Shown here: positions 14,332 through 21,693 of the stretch, one piece after another | How positions within the stretch are numbered: position 1 is the stretch's first letter | Layout of the letters: each line of letters opens with the position of its first letter | Source of the DNA: a virus | Reading direction: 5' to 3' (one strand) | Virus record (IMG/VR): IMGVR_UViG_3300035701_000189 | Span: 1-30,468 of that record | Length of the DNA: 30,468 nucleotides | Program-made: the position numbers and the translations under genes | Notes under the pieces: generated by a model | What the model saw: only the letters and a program-made list of their open reading frames with translations | What the model was told of the DNA's origin: nothing | The model's database searches: none

Positions 14332-14793
14332 ATGAATATTGCTCACAACACGATTAAACTGAAGAAATACTCGGATGTCATTGAAGAACACAAGGCAGGT
14401 GGTGCGATATATCCGGGCATGCTTCTCATTATGAGCGCTGAAGATACAGTAATCGCACATAATGATAATGATCCAGCAGCCTTCTGCACGATGGTTGCTC
14501 TGGAGGATGAACTGCAGGGAAAAGGGATTGATGATCCCTATGTAACAGGGGATCAGGTTCAGGTTTGGATTCCTTACCGTGGTGATTGGGTCTATGCTAT
14601 TGCAGAAGATGGCACTAACTATACCGTTGGATCATTTGTTGCATCCGCTGGTAATGGTTATGTAAAGGCTTTCTCATCTGGTGAAGCTTTTGGGGTTGTA
14701 GTGAAAGCTATTAACCTTTCTGGTTCATCGGGGGCGGAAGATTCCGAAGCACCCTTTGGCTACAACAAGAGAATCATGATCAGAGTATTATAA
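14332..14793 (+). CDS. Putative capsid decoration (cement) protein
   Basis: This 153-residue beta-rich protein lies immediately upstream of the major capsid gene. The pattern GAIYPGMLLIMSAEDTVIAHND, then VALEDELQGKGIDDPYVTGDQVQVWIPYRGDWVYAI, is typical of small capsid-associated proteins encoded between protease-scaffold and capsid genes in phages with DUF1073 portals. Such proteins stabilise expanded capsids. It has no signal peptide or membrane segment. AGGAGG lies 8 nt upstream of the start, consistent with the high expression needed for a capsid component. The cement role is inferred from position and general pattern. Confidence 0.65.
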   Translation: MNIAHNTIKLKKYSDVIEEHKAGGAIYPGMLLIMSAEDTVIAHNDNDPAAFCTMVALEDELQGKGIDDPYVTGDQVQVWIPYRGDWVYAIAEDGTNYTVGSFVASAGNGYVKAFSSGEAFGVVVKAINLSGSSGAEDSEAPFGYNKRIMIRVL

Positions 14794-14812
14794 AAAAAAG
14801 GAGGAAAATACA

Positions 14813-15925
14813 ATGATAAATGTTGATTTAATTGGAAGCGATGGCCAGGTGCGTGGAGAAGTAGCAAACTATTTCGCCAATCAAGGGAGACTTGATCCTG
14901 GTTATATGAGACCTTTTGTACATACTGATGGCAGAAGTTATGTATCAGTATACAAAGGTACTGGTGATCCTAAAGATCCAGCAAGTTACAAGTCTATACA
15001 GACTAATGCTGGAGCAACTCTCCGCCCGAATGAGTGGAAGTTACTTGATGAAGCCGTACAGAAGGCTGCTGAAATCAGACTTGGTGGTGTGGATGATCTC
15101 GTTGGAAGAGGTTTGACATACAACCTTGGAAATGCTATGGGTACGACAGTACTTGAATGGCATGATGTTCAGGGTGACCTGGAAGCTGATCTCACAATGG
15201 ATGCTGTAACCCGTGCTCTTGGGAACCGTCCTGTCTGGCAGTACAATTACTTGCCAATACCTATCGTGCATGTTGATTATGAAATCAATGCAAGGGCATT
15301 GGCTACCAGCCGTAACATGGGTAATCCACTGGATACCACGTTGGCTGAACGTGCTGCAAGAGCAGTGATGGTAAAACTGGAGAACATGCTGTTTACCAAT
15401 ACTACTTATAGTTTTGGTGAAAAGGATAGCAGAAGTCGCAATACCATTTACAGTTACATTAATTTTCCTGACAGAAACCAGGTTTCACTGGGGACTGCAT
15501 GGGACGATTCAGCAGTAACTGGAAAGACTATTGTTGACCAAGTTATCTCCTGGAAGCAAGTCAGTATTAATGCCAAACATTATGGGCCGTGGATGATCTA
15601 CATCCCAACGACTTATGAAACCGTTTTGGATGAGGATTATGTTGGCTCAACTCCTGATACAGCTCCCAATACGACTATCCGTGCAAGGATTCTCGCAATA
15701 TCTGGAATACTTGGCATAAAGGTTATTGACACCCTCCCGGCTAACAATGTCCTGTTCATTCAGATGACATCGGATGTTGTAAGGCTGATACGTGGTATGG
15801 GTCTACAGAACGTTGAATGGCAGACTGAAGGTAAATTTATTACCAAATACAAAGTCCTGACCATACAGGTTCCTCAGATTCGTTCCGACGTATTGGGACA
15901 GTGTGGTGTAACCCATATTGCCTAA
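14813..15925 (+). CDS. Major capsid protein (HK97/encapsulin-like fold)
   Basis: This 370-residue protein forms the icosahedral shell. Recognisable features are the N-terminal RPNEWKLLDEAVQKAAEIRL helix, DLVGRGLTYNLGNAMG, IVHVDYEINARALATSRNMG near residue 147, AERAARAVMVKLENMLF near 177-193, and the C-terminal WQTEGKFITKYKVLTIQVPQIRSDV segment. This resembles encapsulin/linocin-like capsid proteins of siphoviruses. The length is right, there is no long N-terminal delta domain (a separate scaffold fits that), and AGGAGG lies 8 nt before the start. It follows cement and scaffold genes and is followed by a terminator-like hairpin, as expected of the most abundant virion protein. Confidence 0.85.
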   Translation: MINVDLIGSDGQVRGEVANYFANQGRLDPGYMRPFVHTDGRSYVSVYKGTGDPKDPASYKSIQTNAGATLRPNEWKLLDEAVQKAAEIRLGGVDDLVGRGLTYNLGNAMGTTVLEWHDVQGDLEADLTMDAVTRALGNRPVWQYNYLPIPIVHVDYEINARALATSRNMGNPLDTTLAERAARAVMVKLENMLFTNTTYSFGEKDSRSRNTIYSYINFPDRNQVSLGTAWDDSAVTGKTIVDQVISWKQVSINAKHYGPWMIYIPTTYETVLDEDYVGSTPDTAPNTTIRARILAISGILGIKVIDTLPANNVLFIQMTSDVVRLIRGMGLQNVEWQTEGKFITKYKVLTIQVPQIRSDVLGQCGVTHIA

Positions 15926-15926
15926 T

Positions 15927-15957
15927 CTGAGAAGGACTAATCAAGTCTCTTTCTTTT
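15927..15957 (+). terminator. Terminator-like hairpin after the major capsid gene
   Basis: GACT at 15935-15938 and AGTC at 15943-15946 flank an AATC loop core. The stem is extended by weaker outer pairs (GAGA with TCTT/TTTC) and followed by TTTCTTTT. It shares the 9-mer CTAATCAAG with the hairpin after the tail tube gene. The stem is weak, so partial termination or 3'-end stabilisation is more likely than a full stop. Confidence 0.45.
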
Positions 15958-15970
15958 AAAAACATAAATT

Positions 15971-16297
15971 ATGGAACGTACAATAAAAAATGATGTAATA
16001 AAGTGGAAACATACCGGTGGTGGTATTCTTTACCTAAGTGATCACAGAGTAATTAAACCTGGTGATATATTCTTAGCCACTTCAGATCAAGTATCAATGG
16101 CTTTCAGGGATACAATAAAACCTTTGGAACCCATACCAACTGGACCAGAACCCGTAGCAGTTAAGATTGAATTCTCTGTTCAGAGGAGAGGAAAAAGTAA
16201 TTGGTATGATGCTGTTGATAATCGGGGAAAGGTTATCAATGAGAAGGCTTTGAAAAAATCTGAGGCTTTGGAACTGGTTAAAAAGTTGGAGGGTTAA
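15971..16297 (+). CDS. Unknown virion-region protein, first of two tandem paralogues
   Basis: This 108-residue protein is not assigned to a named family. The N-terminal half has the pattern IKWKH...GGILYLSDHRVIKPGDIFLAT...FRDTIKPLEP. The C-terminal half has WYDAVDNRGKVINEKALKKSEALELVKKLE. Both halves are clearly echoed in the next gene, so the two arose by duplication. The first half looks like a small beta domain (a strand, then KPGDIF) and the second a beta hairpin plus helix that ends the protein. It has no membrane segment. It lies between the major capsid gene and the glycan cassette and may be a capsid or neck accessory protein. Confidence 0.6.
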   Translation: MERTIKNDVIKWKHTGGGILYLSDHRVIKPGDIFLATSDQVSMAFRDTIKPLEPIPTGPEPVAVKIEFSVQRRGKSNWYDAVDNRGKVINEKALKKSEALELVKKLEG

Positions 16298-16299
16298 TT

Positions 16300-16698
16300 A
16301 TGGAACCTAAAGATGTCACGATCCGTTGGAAAGTTGTTTCCAGCAGAGCTTGGTATTGGGGTAAGAAAATCATGAAACCAGGGCAGATATTTTCTGCTCC
16401 TGAAAGTGCCATTCCAATAGAATTCAGACTAACAGTCATTCCTTTGGATGTTACCCTAAATATGCCAGAGAAGGAAGAATCCCAATCTATTCCTCCTCCA
16501 GAAGTGGATTTATCAATGGATAAACCCGTCATATACCGCATGAATGAGCGGGAAGATAAACATATGGAAATGGATGCGGAAGGGAAGATTATTTCACATG
16601 GTTTCTATTATGATGTAATATCTTCTGAGGGGAAAGTTATCAATGAACAACCATTGACTAAGGAACAGGCAAAGACAATGATTAAAAAACTAAAGTGA
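16300..16698 (+). CDS. Unknown virion-region protein, second tandem paralogue
   Basis: This 132-residue protein is a diverged copy of its upstream neighbour. It has IRWKVV...YWGKKIMKPGQIFSAPES...FRLTVIPLD at the front and FYYDVISSEGKVINEQPLTKEQAKTMIKKLK at the end. A proline-rich, acidic linker of about 45 residues (SIPPPEVDLSMDKP, then NEREDKHMEMD) makes it longer than the first copy. GGAGGG lies about 6 nt before the ATG. The stop overlaps the next start as TGATG. No family is recognised; the shared architecture points to two related binding or structural modules. Confidence 0.6.
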   Translation: MEPKDVTIRWKVVSSRAWYWGKKIMKPGQIFSAPESAIPIEFRLTVIPLDVTLNMPEKEESQSIPPPEVDLSMDKPVIYRMNEREDKHMEMDAEGKIISHGFYYDVISSEGKVINEQPLTKEQAKTMIKKLK

Positions 16699-17447
16699 TG
16701 AATTGGGAAGTTCCACGTATATGGGAGGGAGGAGATGTTTGGATTCTTGGAGGAGGGCCATCGGTAACAAAGCAATTTGATATTCCAGACACTCTTGTGC
16801 AAGAAGTAATGAATGGGGTTTCACCTCCCTCAATATACTCCCCTTACATGGAAGTTATCCATAAGAAGCATGTCATTGGTATTAATGCCGCATATCTGAT
16901 TGGAACTTGGATAGATATGGTTTTCTTTGGGGATAATAAATTTTTCCTTCCACATAAGGATAGATTAGCGGCATGGCCAGGTTTGAAAGTTACTTGCCAT
17001 GATGGGATTAAAGGGTATGACTGGGTTAAGTTCTTAGGTAGGGATGGAAATCATCCAAAAGGAATAACCCCTAATCCAAACATGATTTCTTGGAATGCTC
17101 ATAGTGGAGGGGCTGCAATTAGTGTTGCCGCCAATGCAGGGGCAAAGAGAATTATACTGTTAGGATTTGATATGACATTAAATGGGAATGGAGAAAAAAA
17201 TTGGCATAAACTTTATGCAGAAGAACCTACATCAGTAGTACCTGCTGGAAGAAGAGGGCAACCAAGAGATCCAAGAAAATCTCTTCCTTTTCATAAGCAT
17301 CTGTTAGGATTTCCATATATTGCAAAGGATGCCAGGATGAGAGGGATTGAAATTATTAATATCAGCCCTGATAGTGCAATTGTGGAATTTCCAAAAATGA
17401 CCTTAAAGGAGTTTTTAAATAATGAAAGTACTAATAATAAATTATAA
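16698..17447 (+). CDS. DUF115/MptE-like protein, possible glycosyl- or nucleotide-transferase
   Basis: This 249-residue protein opens with a Rossmann-type glycine motif VWILGGGPSV (G18-S22). It continues with GINAAYLIGTWIDMVFFGD near residue 56 and SGGAAISVAANAGAKRIILLGFDM near residue 135. These match the DUF115/MptE-like fold shared by motility-accessory-factor proteins and related to sialyltransferase-like enzymes. Such proteins often accompany surface glycan genes. A GTG at 16695 is possible, but the ATG at 16698 overlaps the previous stop as TGATG and is preferred. It starts the seven-gene sugar cassette. The chemical reaction cannot be assigned; nucleotide-sugar use is inferred from context. 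Confidence 0.6.
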   Translation: MNWEVPRIWEGGDVWILGGGPSVTKQFDIPDTLVQEVMNGVSPPSIYSPYMEVIHKKHVIGINAAYLIGTWIDMVFFGDNKFFLPHKDRLAAWPGLKVTCHDGIKGYDWVKFLGRDGNHPKGITPNPNMISWNAHSGGAAISVAANAGAKRIILLGFDMTLNGNGEKNWHKLYAEEPTSVVPAGRRGQPRDPRKSLPFHKHLLGFPYIAKDARMRGIEIINISPDSAIVEFPKMTLKEFLNNESTNNKL

Positions 17448-18078
17448 CCGTTTGACTCTTCCAATGAAAATGGCAGTTTGGTGTGATACACATGGACTGA
17501 CCCCTATTTTCATAGATAATCATTCGGACTATGCTCCATTGTTGGAGTACTATTATGAATGTCCTTATACTACACTTCGTTTAAAAGAAAATCATGGGCA
17601 TACTGTTATATGGAATAAAGAGGTAAATATACTACAACGTTTAGGAATAGTTAATGAAAGATATATAGTATCTGATCCAGATTTGGATTTGAGTGGAATA
17701 CCAGATGATTTCCTTACTGTACTGAATACTGGATTGGATAAATACCGGCATATTGACAAATGTGGATTTAGTCTTGAGATAAATGATTTACCTAATACTG
17801 AGGAAGGTAATTATATCAGGACTCAGGTTGAACCAAGATATTGGAGGAGTCAGTATGATAATATGTATTATAATTCTCCAGTAGATACCACATTTGCTTT
17901 ATATCGAGAAGGAGTAGTAAATTATTCCCACTCAGCAGTAAGAACGAATAGACCTTACACGGCAAGGCATGTACCTTGGTATTATTCTGATCTTACCTTA
18001 CTTTCAAAGGATGAACAATATTATTATCAGACGGCAAATGTAAATAGTGCAACAGGCAAAAAAAGGTTAGTGAAATGA
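17422..18078 (+). CDS. Glycosyltransferase-like protein
   Basis: This 218-residue protein begins MKVLIINYNRLTLPMKMAVWC and has IFIDNHSDYAPLLEYY followed by NERYIVSDPDLDLSGIP. The N-terminal strand, the DN-S turn and the D85-P-D-x-D89 acidic motif fit a family-2-like GT-A enzyme, in which the acidic motif holds metal and nucleotide. C-terminal HVPWYYSDLTLLSKDEQYYY is the pattern seen in small phage and bacterial glycosyltransferases. It overlaps the upstream gene by 26 bases and the next by 4, so it is translationally coupled. Donor and acceptor are unknown. Confidence 0.65.
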   Translation: MKVLIINYNRLTLPMKMAVWCDTHGLTPIFIDNHSDYAPLLEYYYECPYTTLRLKENHGHTVIWNKEVNILQRLGIVNERYIVSDPDLDLSGIPDDFLTVLNTGLDKYRHIDKCGFSLEINDLPNTEEGNYIRTQVEPRYWRSQYDNMYYNSPVDTTFALYREGVVNYSHSAVRTNRPYTARHVPWYYSDLTLLSKDEQYYYQTANVNSATGKKRLVK

Positions 18079-18839
18079 AATTGATTCTTGTAATGACATA
18101 TTATGAACGGCAGCTCCAACTGACTAAGACTTTGGAATCTTTGAAGAAATCTGAGTATAAAGATTTTGAAGTGATTGTAGTGGATGATGACAGTCGAAAT
18201 GATATTTTTCATAATATAAAGGAATACCCAGTAACTGTAGTGAAGATGAAGAATAAAAGGTGGACTAATCCAGAACCAGCCTACAATATGGGATTATTTC
18301 TGGCAATGAAAGCAAACCCTGATATTATTATTGTACAAAATGCTGAGTGTTATCATGTAGGGGATGTTATTTCTTATGCTACAAAGGTAACTGATTCTAC
18401 ATATTTTGCCTTTAGTTGTTTTAGTTTAGATCGGGAAAATACGTTTAAAGAACATAATGTTTTTTACCTGGCGGATAAAAATCGCCGTAGAGCCAATTTT
18501 GATGGTGATCTTGCTTGGTATAATCATCCAGTGTATAGACCTAATGCTTTTGACTTTTGTGTTGCCTTAACAGCTAAAAACATGAAGTTGTTGAATGGGT
18601 ATGATGAGCGGTTTAGTGATGGACATGCCTATGGAGACAATAATCTTATTGAAAGAGTGGGGGTACTTGGGTTACAGGTTAAAATTCCTCTCGTTCCATT
18701 TGTAGTTCATCAGTGGCATTATGTTACTCCACATCCAGTAGATTATGTCAGATTGGAGGCAAAGAATAAACTTTTATTACTTGAAATAAGAAAAGAAAAT
18801 TCATATAGGGCAAAACATATATATACAAGAGACTTATGA
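18075..18839 (+). CDS. Family 2 glycosyltransferase (GT-A)
   Basis: This 254-residue protein has the standard GT2 layout. An N-terminal MKLILVMTYYERQLQLTKTLESL leads to FEVIVVDDDSRND (D37-D39, nucleotide-binding). Then come PAYNMGLFLAMKANPDIIIVQNAEC with the second acidic/metal region, and a late NGYDERFSDGHAYGDNNLIERV segment that corresponds to the acceptor/catalytic region (galactosyltransferase C-terminal type). It is a cytoplasmic enzyme with no membrane segment. It is joined to its neighbours by ATGA overlaps on both sides. This is the clearest glycosyltransferase in the cassette; sugar and acceptor remain unknown. Confidence 0.8.
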   Translation: MKLILVMTYYERQLQLTKTLESLKKSEYKDFEVIVVDDDSRNDIFHNIKEYPVTVVKMKNKRWTNPEPAYNMGLFLAMKANPDIIIVQNAECYHVGDVISYATKVTDSTYFAFSCFSLDRENTFKEHNVFYLADKNRRRANFDGDLAWYNHPVYRPNAFDFCVALTAKNMKLLNGYDERFSDGHAYGDNNLIERVGVLGLQVKIPLVPFVVHQWHYVTPHPVDYVRLEAKNKLLLLEIRKENSYRAKHIYTRDL

Positions 18840-19048
18840 AGGTATTGCTTATAAATCCGTGGCAGAGTGATGTATTCCCTTCACCATCACTTGGCTATCT
18901 ACAAGCTACTTTGAAAGAAGCTGAGGTAGATGTCAAGGCTCGTGATTTAGATGAAGCAATGTATCTCAATGGTGGTAATTTATTTTACACTTTTGAACAG
19001 AATATTAAGACATTACAACTTTGGACAAGATTAATAAATGCAGCATGA
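18836..19048 (+). CDS. Short cobalamin-binding-like protein (N-terminal fragment of a B12 radical SAM type protein)
   Basis: This 70-residue product, MKVLLINPWQ...PSLGYLQATLKEAEVDVKARDLDEAMY, matches only the first strand-helix-strand of the B12-binding domain that precedes radical SAM enzymes. The B12-ligating DxHxxG motif, the rest of the Rossmann domain and the CxxxCxxC cluster are all missing. The last 20 residues look unrelated. Despite this it keeps ATGA overlaps with both neighbours. It may be a deletion remnant preserved for translational coupling or a shortened protein with a new role. It could be annotated as a pseudogene. Confidence 0.5.
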   Translation: MKVLLINPWQSDVFPSPSLGYLQATLKEAEVDVKARDLDEAMYLNGGNLFYTFEQNIKTLQLWTRLINAA

Positions 19049-19938
19049 AAATATTAGTAACAGGTGGAGCAGGAAATATAGGAGAGATACTGATTCCTTA
19101 TCTCAGGAGTAAAGGACATAAGGTATTCTGCATTGATATCAAACAGAAGTTTGAGGAAGGATACAGAACTGTTGATATCAATAATGGAGCTGATATTGTG
19201 AGTGCTTTCTATGAATTTAAACCAGAGATTGTTTTTCATATGGCAGCTATGGTAAGTAGGGTTACTTGTGAACATTCCCCCGTTACTACGATTAAGACAA
19301 ATGTCTGTGGTACGGAAAATGTAATTCAATTATGTAAGCAGGTGGGGGCAAAACTTATTTTCTTTTCCACTTCTGAAGTATATGGAAATTTGGTGGGTAA
19401 TTTGTCGGAGGGGCGACGTGACCTACGACCTAACAATATTTATGGGTTAAGTAAATTAATGGCGGAGCAGTTGGTAGAATATGAAATATCCAATGGATTA
19501 AATGCTGTTATTGTTCGTCCATTTATGTTTTATCATGAAGATGAATCTTTTGGAGATCACCGTTCAGCTATGATTCGCTTTGTTTATTCATTATTAAGGC
19601 ATCAGCAAATAACAGTTCATAAAGATAGTTACCGTTCATGGATGCACCTTGATGATGCCATAGTGGTTCTTGAAAAGTTATGTTATCTGAAAGAGTTTGT
19701 GATTATCAATGTGGGGAATCCTGAATTATATTCTACACAGGATATGGCAAGGATGATTTGTAAGAAGCTTGAATTATCTTATAAAGATTATGTAATTGAA
19801 ACAGCATTACCAGAAAAAATGACCTTAACGAAAGCAGCAAATTTTACTTTACAAAGTATATTGACTAAATATAATTGTTCTATATCATTGGAAGAAGGAA
19901 TTGATAGGGTAATTAAAAAGGTTAAGAAAAGATTATGA
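19045..19938 (+). CDS. NAD-dependent epimerase/dehydratase (extended SDR)
   Basis: This 297-residue protein is a member of the extended short-chain dehydrogenase family that remodels nucleotide-linked sugars. It shows the cofactor motif TGGAGNIG (T6-G13), the acidic D31 after the second strand (NAD preference), and HMAAMVS near 65. The catalytic set is S108/T109/S110 with Y133-x-x-x-K137 in YGLSK, plus an RPFMFYH strand near 160. It probably supplies the activated sugar for the neighbouring transferases. The start at 19045 is chosen because it overlaps the preceding stop as ATGA; an upstream in-frame ATG at 19021 would add 8 residues inside the previous gene. The exact substrate cannot be told. 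Confidence 0.85.
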   Translation: MKILVTGGAGNIGEILIPYLRSKGHKVFCIDIKQKFEEGYRTVDINNGADIVSAFYEFKPEIVFHMAAMVSRVTCEHSPVTTIKTNVCGTENVIQLCKQVGAKLIFFSTSEVYGNLVGNLSEGRRDLRPNNIYGLSKLMAEQLVEYEISNGLNAVIVRPFMFYHEDESFGDHRSAMIRFVYSLLRHQQITVHKDSYRSWMHLDDAIVVLEKLCYLKEFVIINVGNPELYSTQDMARMICKKLELSYKDYVIETALPEKMTLTKAANFTLQSILTKYNCSISLEEGIDRVIKKVKKRL

Positions 19939-20639
19939 TTGCTTTGATTACACCAACTGGAGCACGTCCAACACAGATTAAACTCTGTGCAGAATTTATG
20001 CATAAGCAGGATTATGAAGGGAAAGTATTGTGGGTAATTGTGGATGATGCCTTGCCGGTTACTACTAAAAATATTACATCCGACTTTCGTGAAAATTGGA
20101 AGATATTGAAAATTTATCCACAGAAGAAGTGGATGCCCGGATTAAACACACAGGCAAGTAATTTAATACGAGGTATTGAAATTGTTGAATTTTTTGAAGT
20201 TGATTATGTTTTTATAATTGAGGATGATGATTATTATTCCTCTCAGTACCTAAGTACAATGGTGAAGAAACTAAAGGGATATGACGTGGCAGGACAAATG
20301 TATACCGTTTATTATGATGTAGTGAATAAGGGATGGATGAGGAATGGAAACATTGGACATGCAAGTCTTTTCCAGGTAGCTTTTAAACCCAATATGCTTA
20401 ATATTTTCAAAACTATTTGTATACAAAGAAATAAGTTCATTGATATGAGTTTCTTTAGGGCAGTGCACCATAAAAAAGTTAATCTGTTTGATGGTCAGGA
20501 TTTAGCCATAGGGATTAAAGGACTTCCAGGTAGGGCAGGAATAGGGATGGGGCACAGGATGGATGTTAAAATGACTAGTGATGTAAATTTTGAGAAATTA
20601 AAAGAATTGATTGGGGAAGATTATAAATATTACGAATGA
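19935..20639 (+). CDS. GT-A glycosyltransferase-like protein
   Basis: This 234-residue protein begins MIALITPTGARPTQIKLCAEFM, has VLWVIVDDALP near residue 31-41 and the metal-binding-type motif FIIEDDDYY (E96-D99). A late segment, FFRAVHHKKVNLFDGQDLAIGIKGLPGRAGIGMGH, is Gly-rich. The layout is GT-A-like, resembling small phage glycosyltransferases. There is no signal peptide or membrane helix. It overlaps the epimerase and sulfotransferase genes by 4 bases each, so all three are likely made in similar amounts. Specificity cannot be deduced. Confidence 0.65.
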   Translation: MIALITPTGARPTQIKLCAEFMHKQDYEGKVLWVIVDDALPVTTKNITSDFRENWKILKIYPQKKWMPGLNTQASNLIRGIEIVEFFEVDYVFIIEDDDYYSSQYLSTMVKKLKGYDVAGQMYTVYYDVVNKGWMRNGNIGHASLFQVAFKPNMLNIFKTICIQRNKFIDMSFFRAVHHKKVNLFDGQDLAIGIKGLPGRAGIGMGHRMDVKMTSDVNFEKLKELIGEDYKYYE

Positions 20640-21301
20640 ACCAACCAATATTCATAACAGGAGTAGAGCGATCAGGTAGTTCCATGATAGCAAAGATATT
20701 TGATATTTGTGGAGTGCATAAAGGACTGACATCTACAATGTACGAAAATTTTGGAATGAATTTACTGATGGATGGATTTCTTAGTTCCAAAGTTGGTTTA
20801 TTCCCTGACATAAGAGGTTTGAGTATTCCTATGGATTGGAATGCTAAGGTGTTGGAGATATTGGAGAGGGAAGAATACAAGGATGGGTCGTGGATGTGTA
20901 AAAGTCCTAAACTGGGACAAATGTGGCCAGTTTGGAATTATGCCTTTCCAAATGCACGTTGGATTATAGTCAGAAGGAGAACGGGTGATATAGTGGAATC
21001 CTGTATAAAGACGGGGTATATGACAATGTTTAAGGATGCCAATAATTTAAAACGTGTGGGGGCAGTGGATGAAACAGAAGGATGGAAATGGTGGGTACAT
21101 CAGTATGAGAAACGATTTGTTACAATGATTGAAGCAGGAGTTAATTGCAAGATAGTATGGCCGGAGCGAATGGTAAGTGGGGATTACCAACAGATATATG
21201 AAACTCTGGAATGGTTAGGATTGGAATGGAATAGTAAAATAGTAGAAACAATTGATCCAATGTTATTAAAAAGTAGGAGGAAAACAAAATGGCATGTTTA
21301 A
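20636..21301 (+). CDS. Sulfotransferase family protein (PAPS-dependent)
   Basis: Predicted to move sulfate from PAPS to a sugar or protein hydroxyl. The 221-residue protein has the 5'-phosphosulfate loop IFITGVERSGSSM (residues 9-16 GVERSGSS), then WMCKSPKLG. The 3'-phosphate-binding segment NARWIIVRRRTGDIVESC follows near residue 107. This is the standard order of the sulfotransferase family. Its length is near the short end for the family. It lies last in the sugar cassette and overlaps the neck connector gene by 13 bases, so that gene's ribosome site is inside this coding sequence. No PAPS synthesis genes are present in the window; the host would have to supply PAPS. The acceptor is unknown. 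Confidence 0.8.
   Translation: MNQPIFITGVERSGSSMIAKIFDICGVHKGLTSTMYENFGMNLLMDGFLSSKVGLFPDIRGLSIPMDWNAKVLEILEREEYKDGSWMCKSPKLGQMWPVWNYAFPNARWIIVRRRTGDIVESCIKTGYMTMFKDANNLKRVGAVDETEGWKWWVHQYEKRFVTMIEAGVNCKIVWPERMVSGDYQQIYETLEWLGLEWNSKIVETIDPMLLKSRRKTKWHV
21275..21280 (+). promoter_or_regulatory. AGGAGG for the neck connector gene, inside the sulfotransferase gene
   Basis: AGGAGG stands 8 nt before the ATG at 21289 and lies within the last codons of the sulfotransferase. It gives the neck and tail genes their own strong start after the coupled cassette. Confidence 0.8.
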
Positions 21302-21693
21302 CAACGGCAGAAGAAGTTTTGGAAATAATGAAAGGTTGTACTTTGACAGATGCTCAAATACATCCATTCATTAATGCAGCTCACATTCTTATGGATCGAG
21401 TATTTGAATATGATACTACTACTACAACCGATCAGAAAGCAGAACTTGAAAAGTGGTTGTCTGCTCACATTATATTTTCTGTTTACGGCTCGGGAGGTAG
21501 TATTGGGGGCAGTGGAGCAGTAAAACGGGAGAAAGTGGGAGATGCAGAAATAGAATATGCAACTACTACCTTTGGCAAAGGGCTTGATTCATCCCCGTAT
21601 GGAATGATGCTGAAGGTATTGGATACAACTGGTTTGTTAGCAAACGCAGGTAAGAGGGCAGCAAGTATTTATGCAGTTAAAAGCTTTGAATAA
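21289..21693 (+). CDS. Head-tail connector (neck) protein, DUF4054-like
   Basis: This 134-residue, mostly helical protein begins TTAEEVLEIMKGCTLTDAQIHPFINAAHILMDRVF. It ends with a characteristic LDSSPYGMMLKVLDTTGLLANAGKRAASIYAV. The pattern of an N-terminal helical bundle with a late ttpYG...LDpTG...G motif is that of adaptor proteins (DUF4054/gp6-like) that bind the portal and create the first ring of the neck. It is the first gene after the glycan cassette and is followed by head closure and tail completion genes. Its stop overlaps the next start as TAATG. Confidence 0.7.
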   Translation: MACLTTAEEVLEIMKGCTLTDAQIHPFINAAHILMDRVFEYDTTTTTDQKAELEKWLSAHIIFSVYGSGGSIGGSGAVKREKVGDAEIEYATTTFGKGLDSSPYGMMLKVLDTTGLLANAGKRAASIYAVKSFE

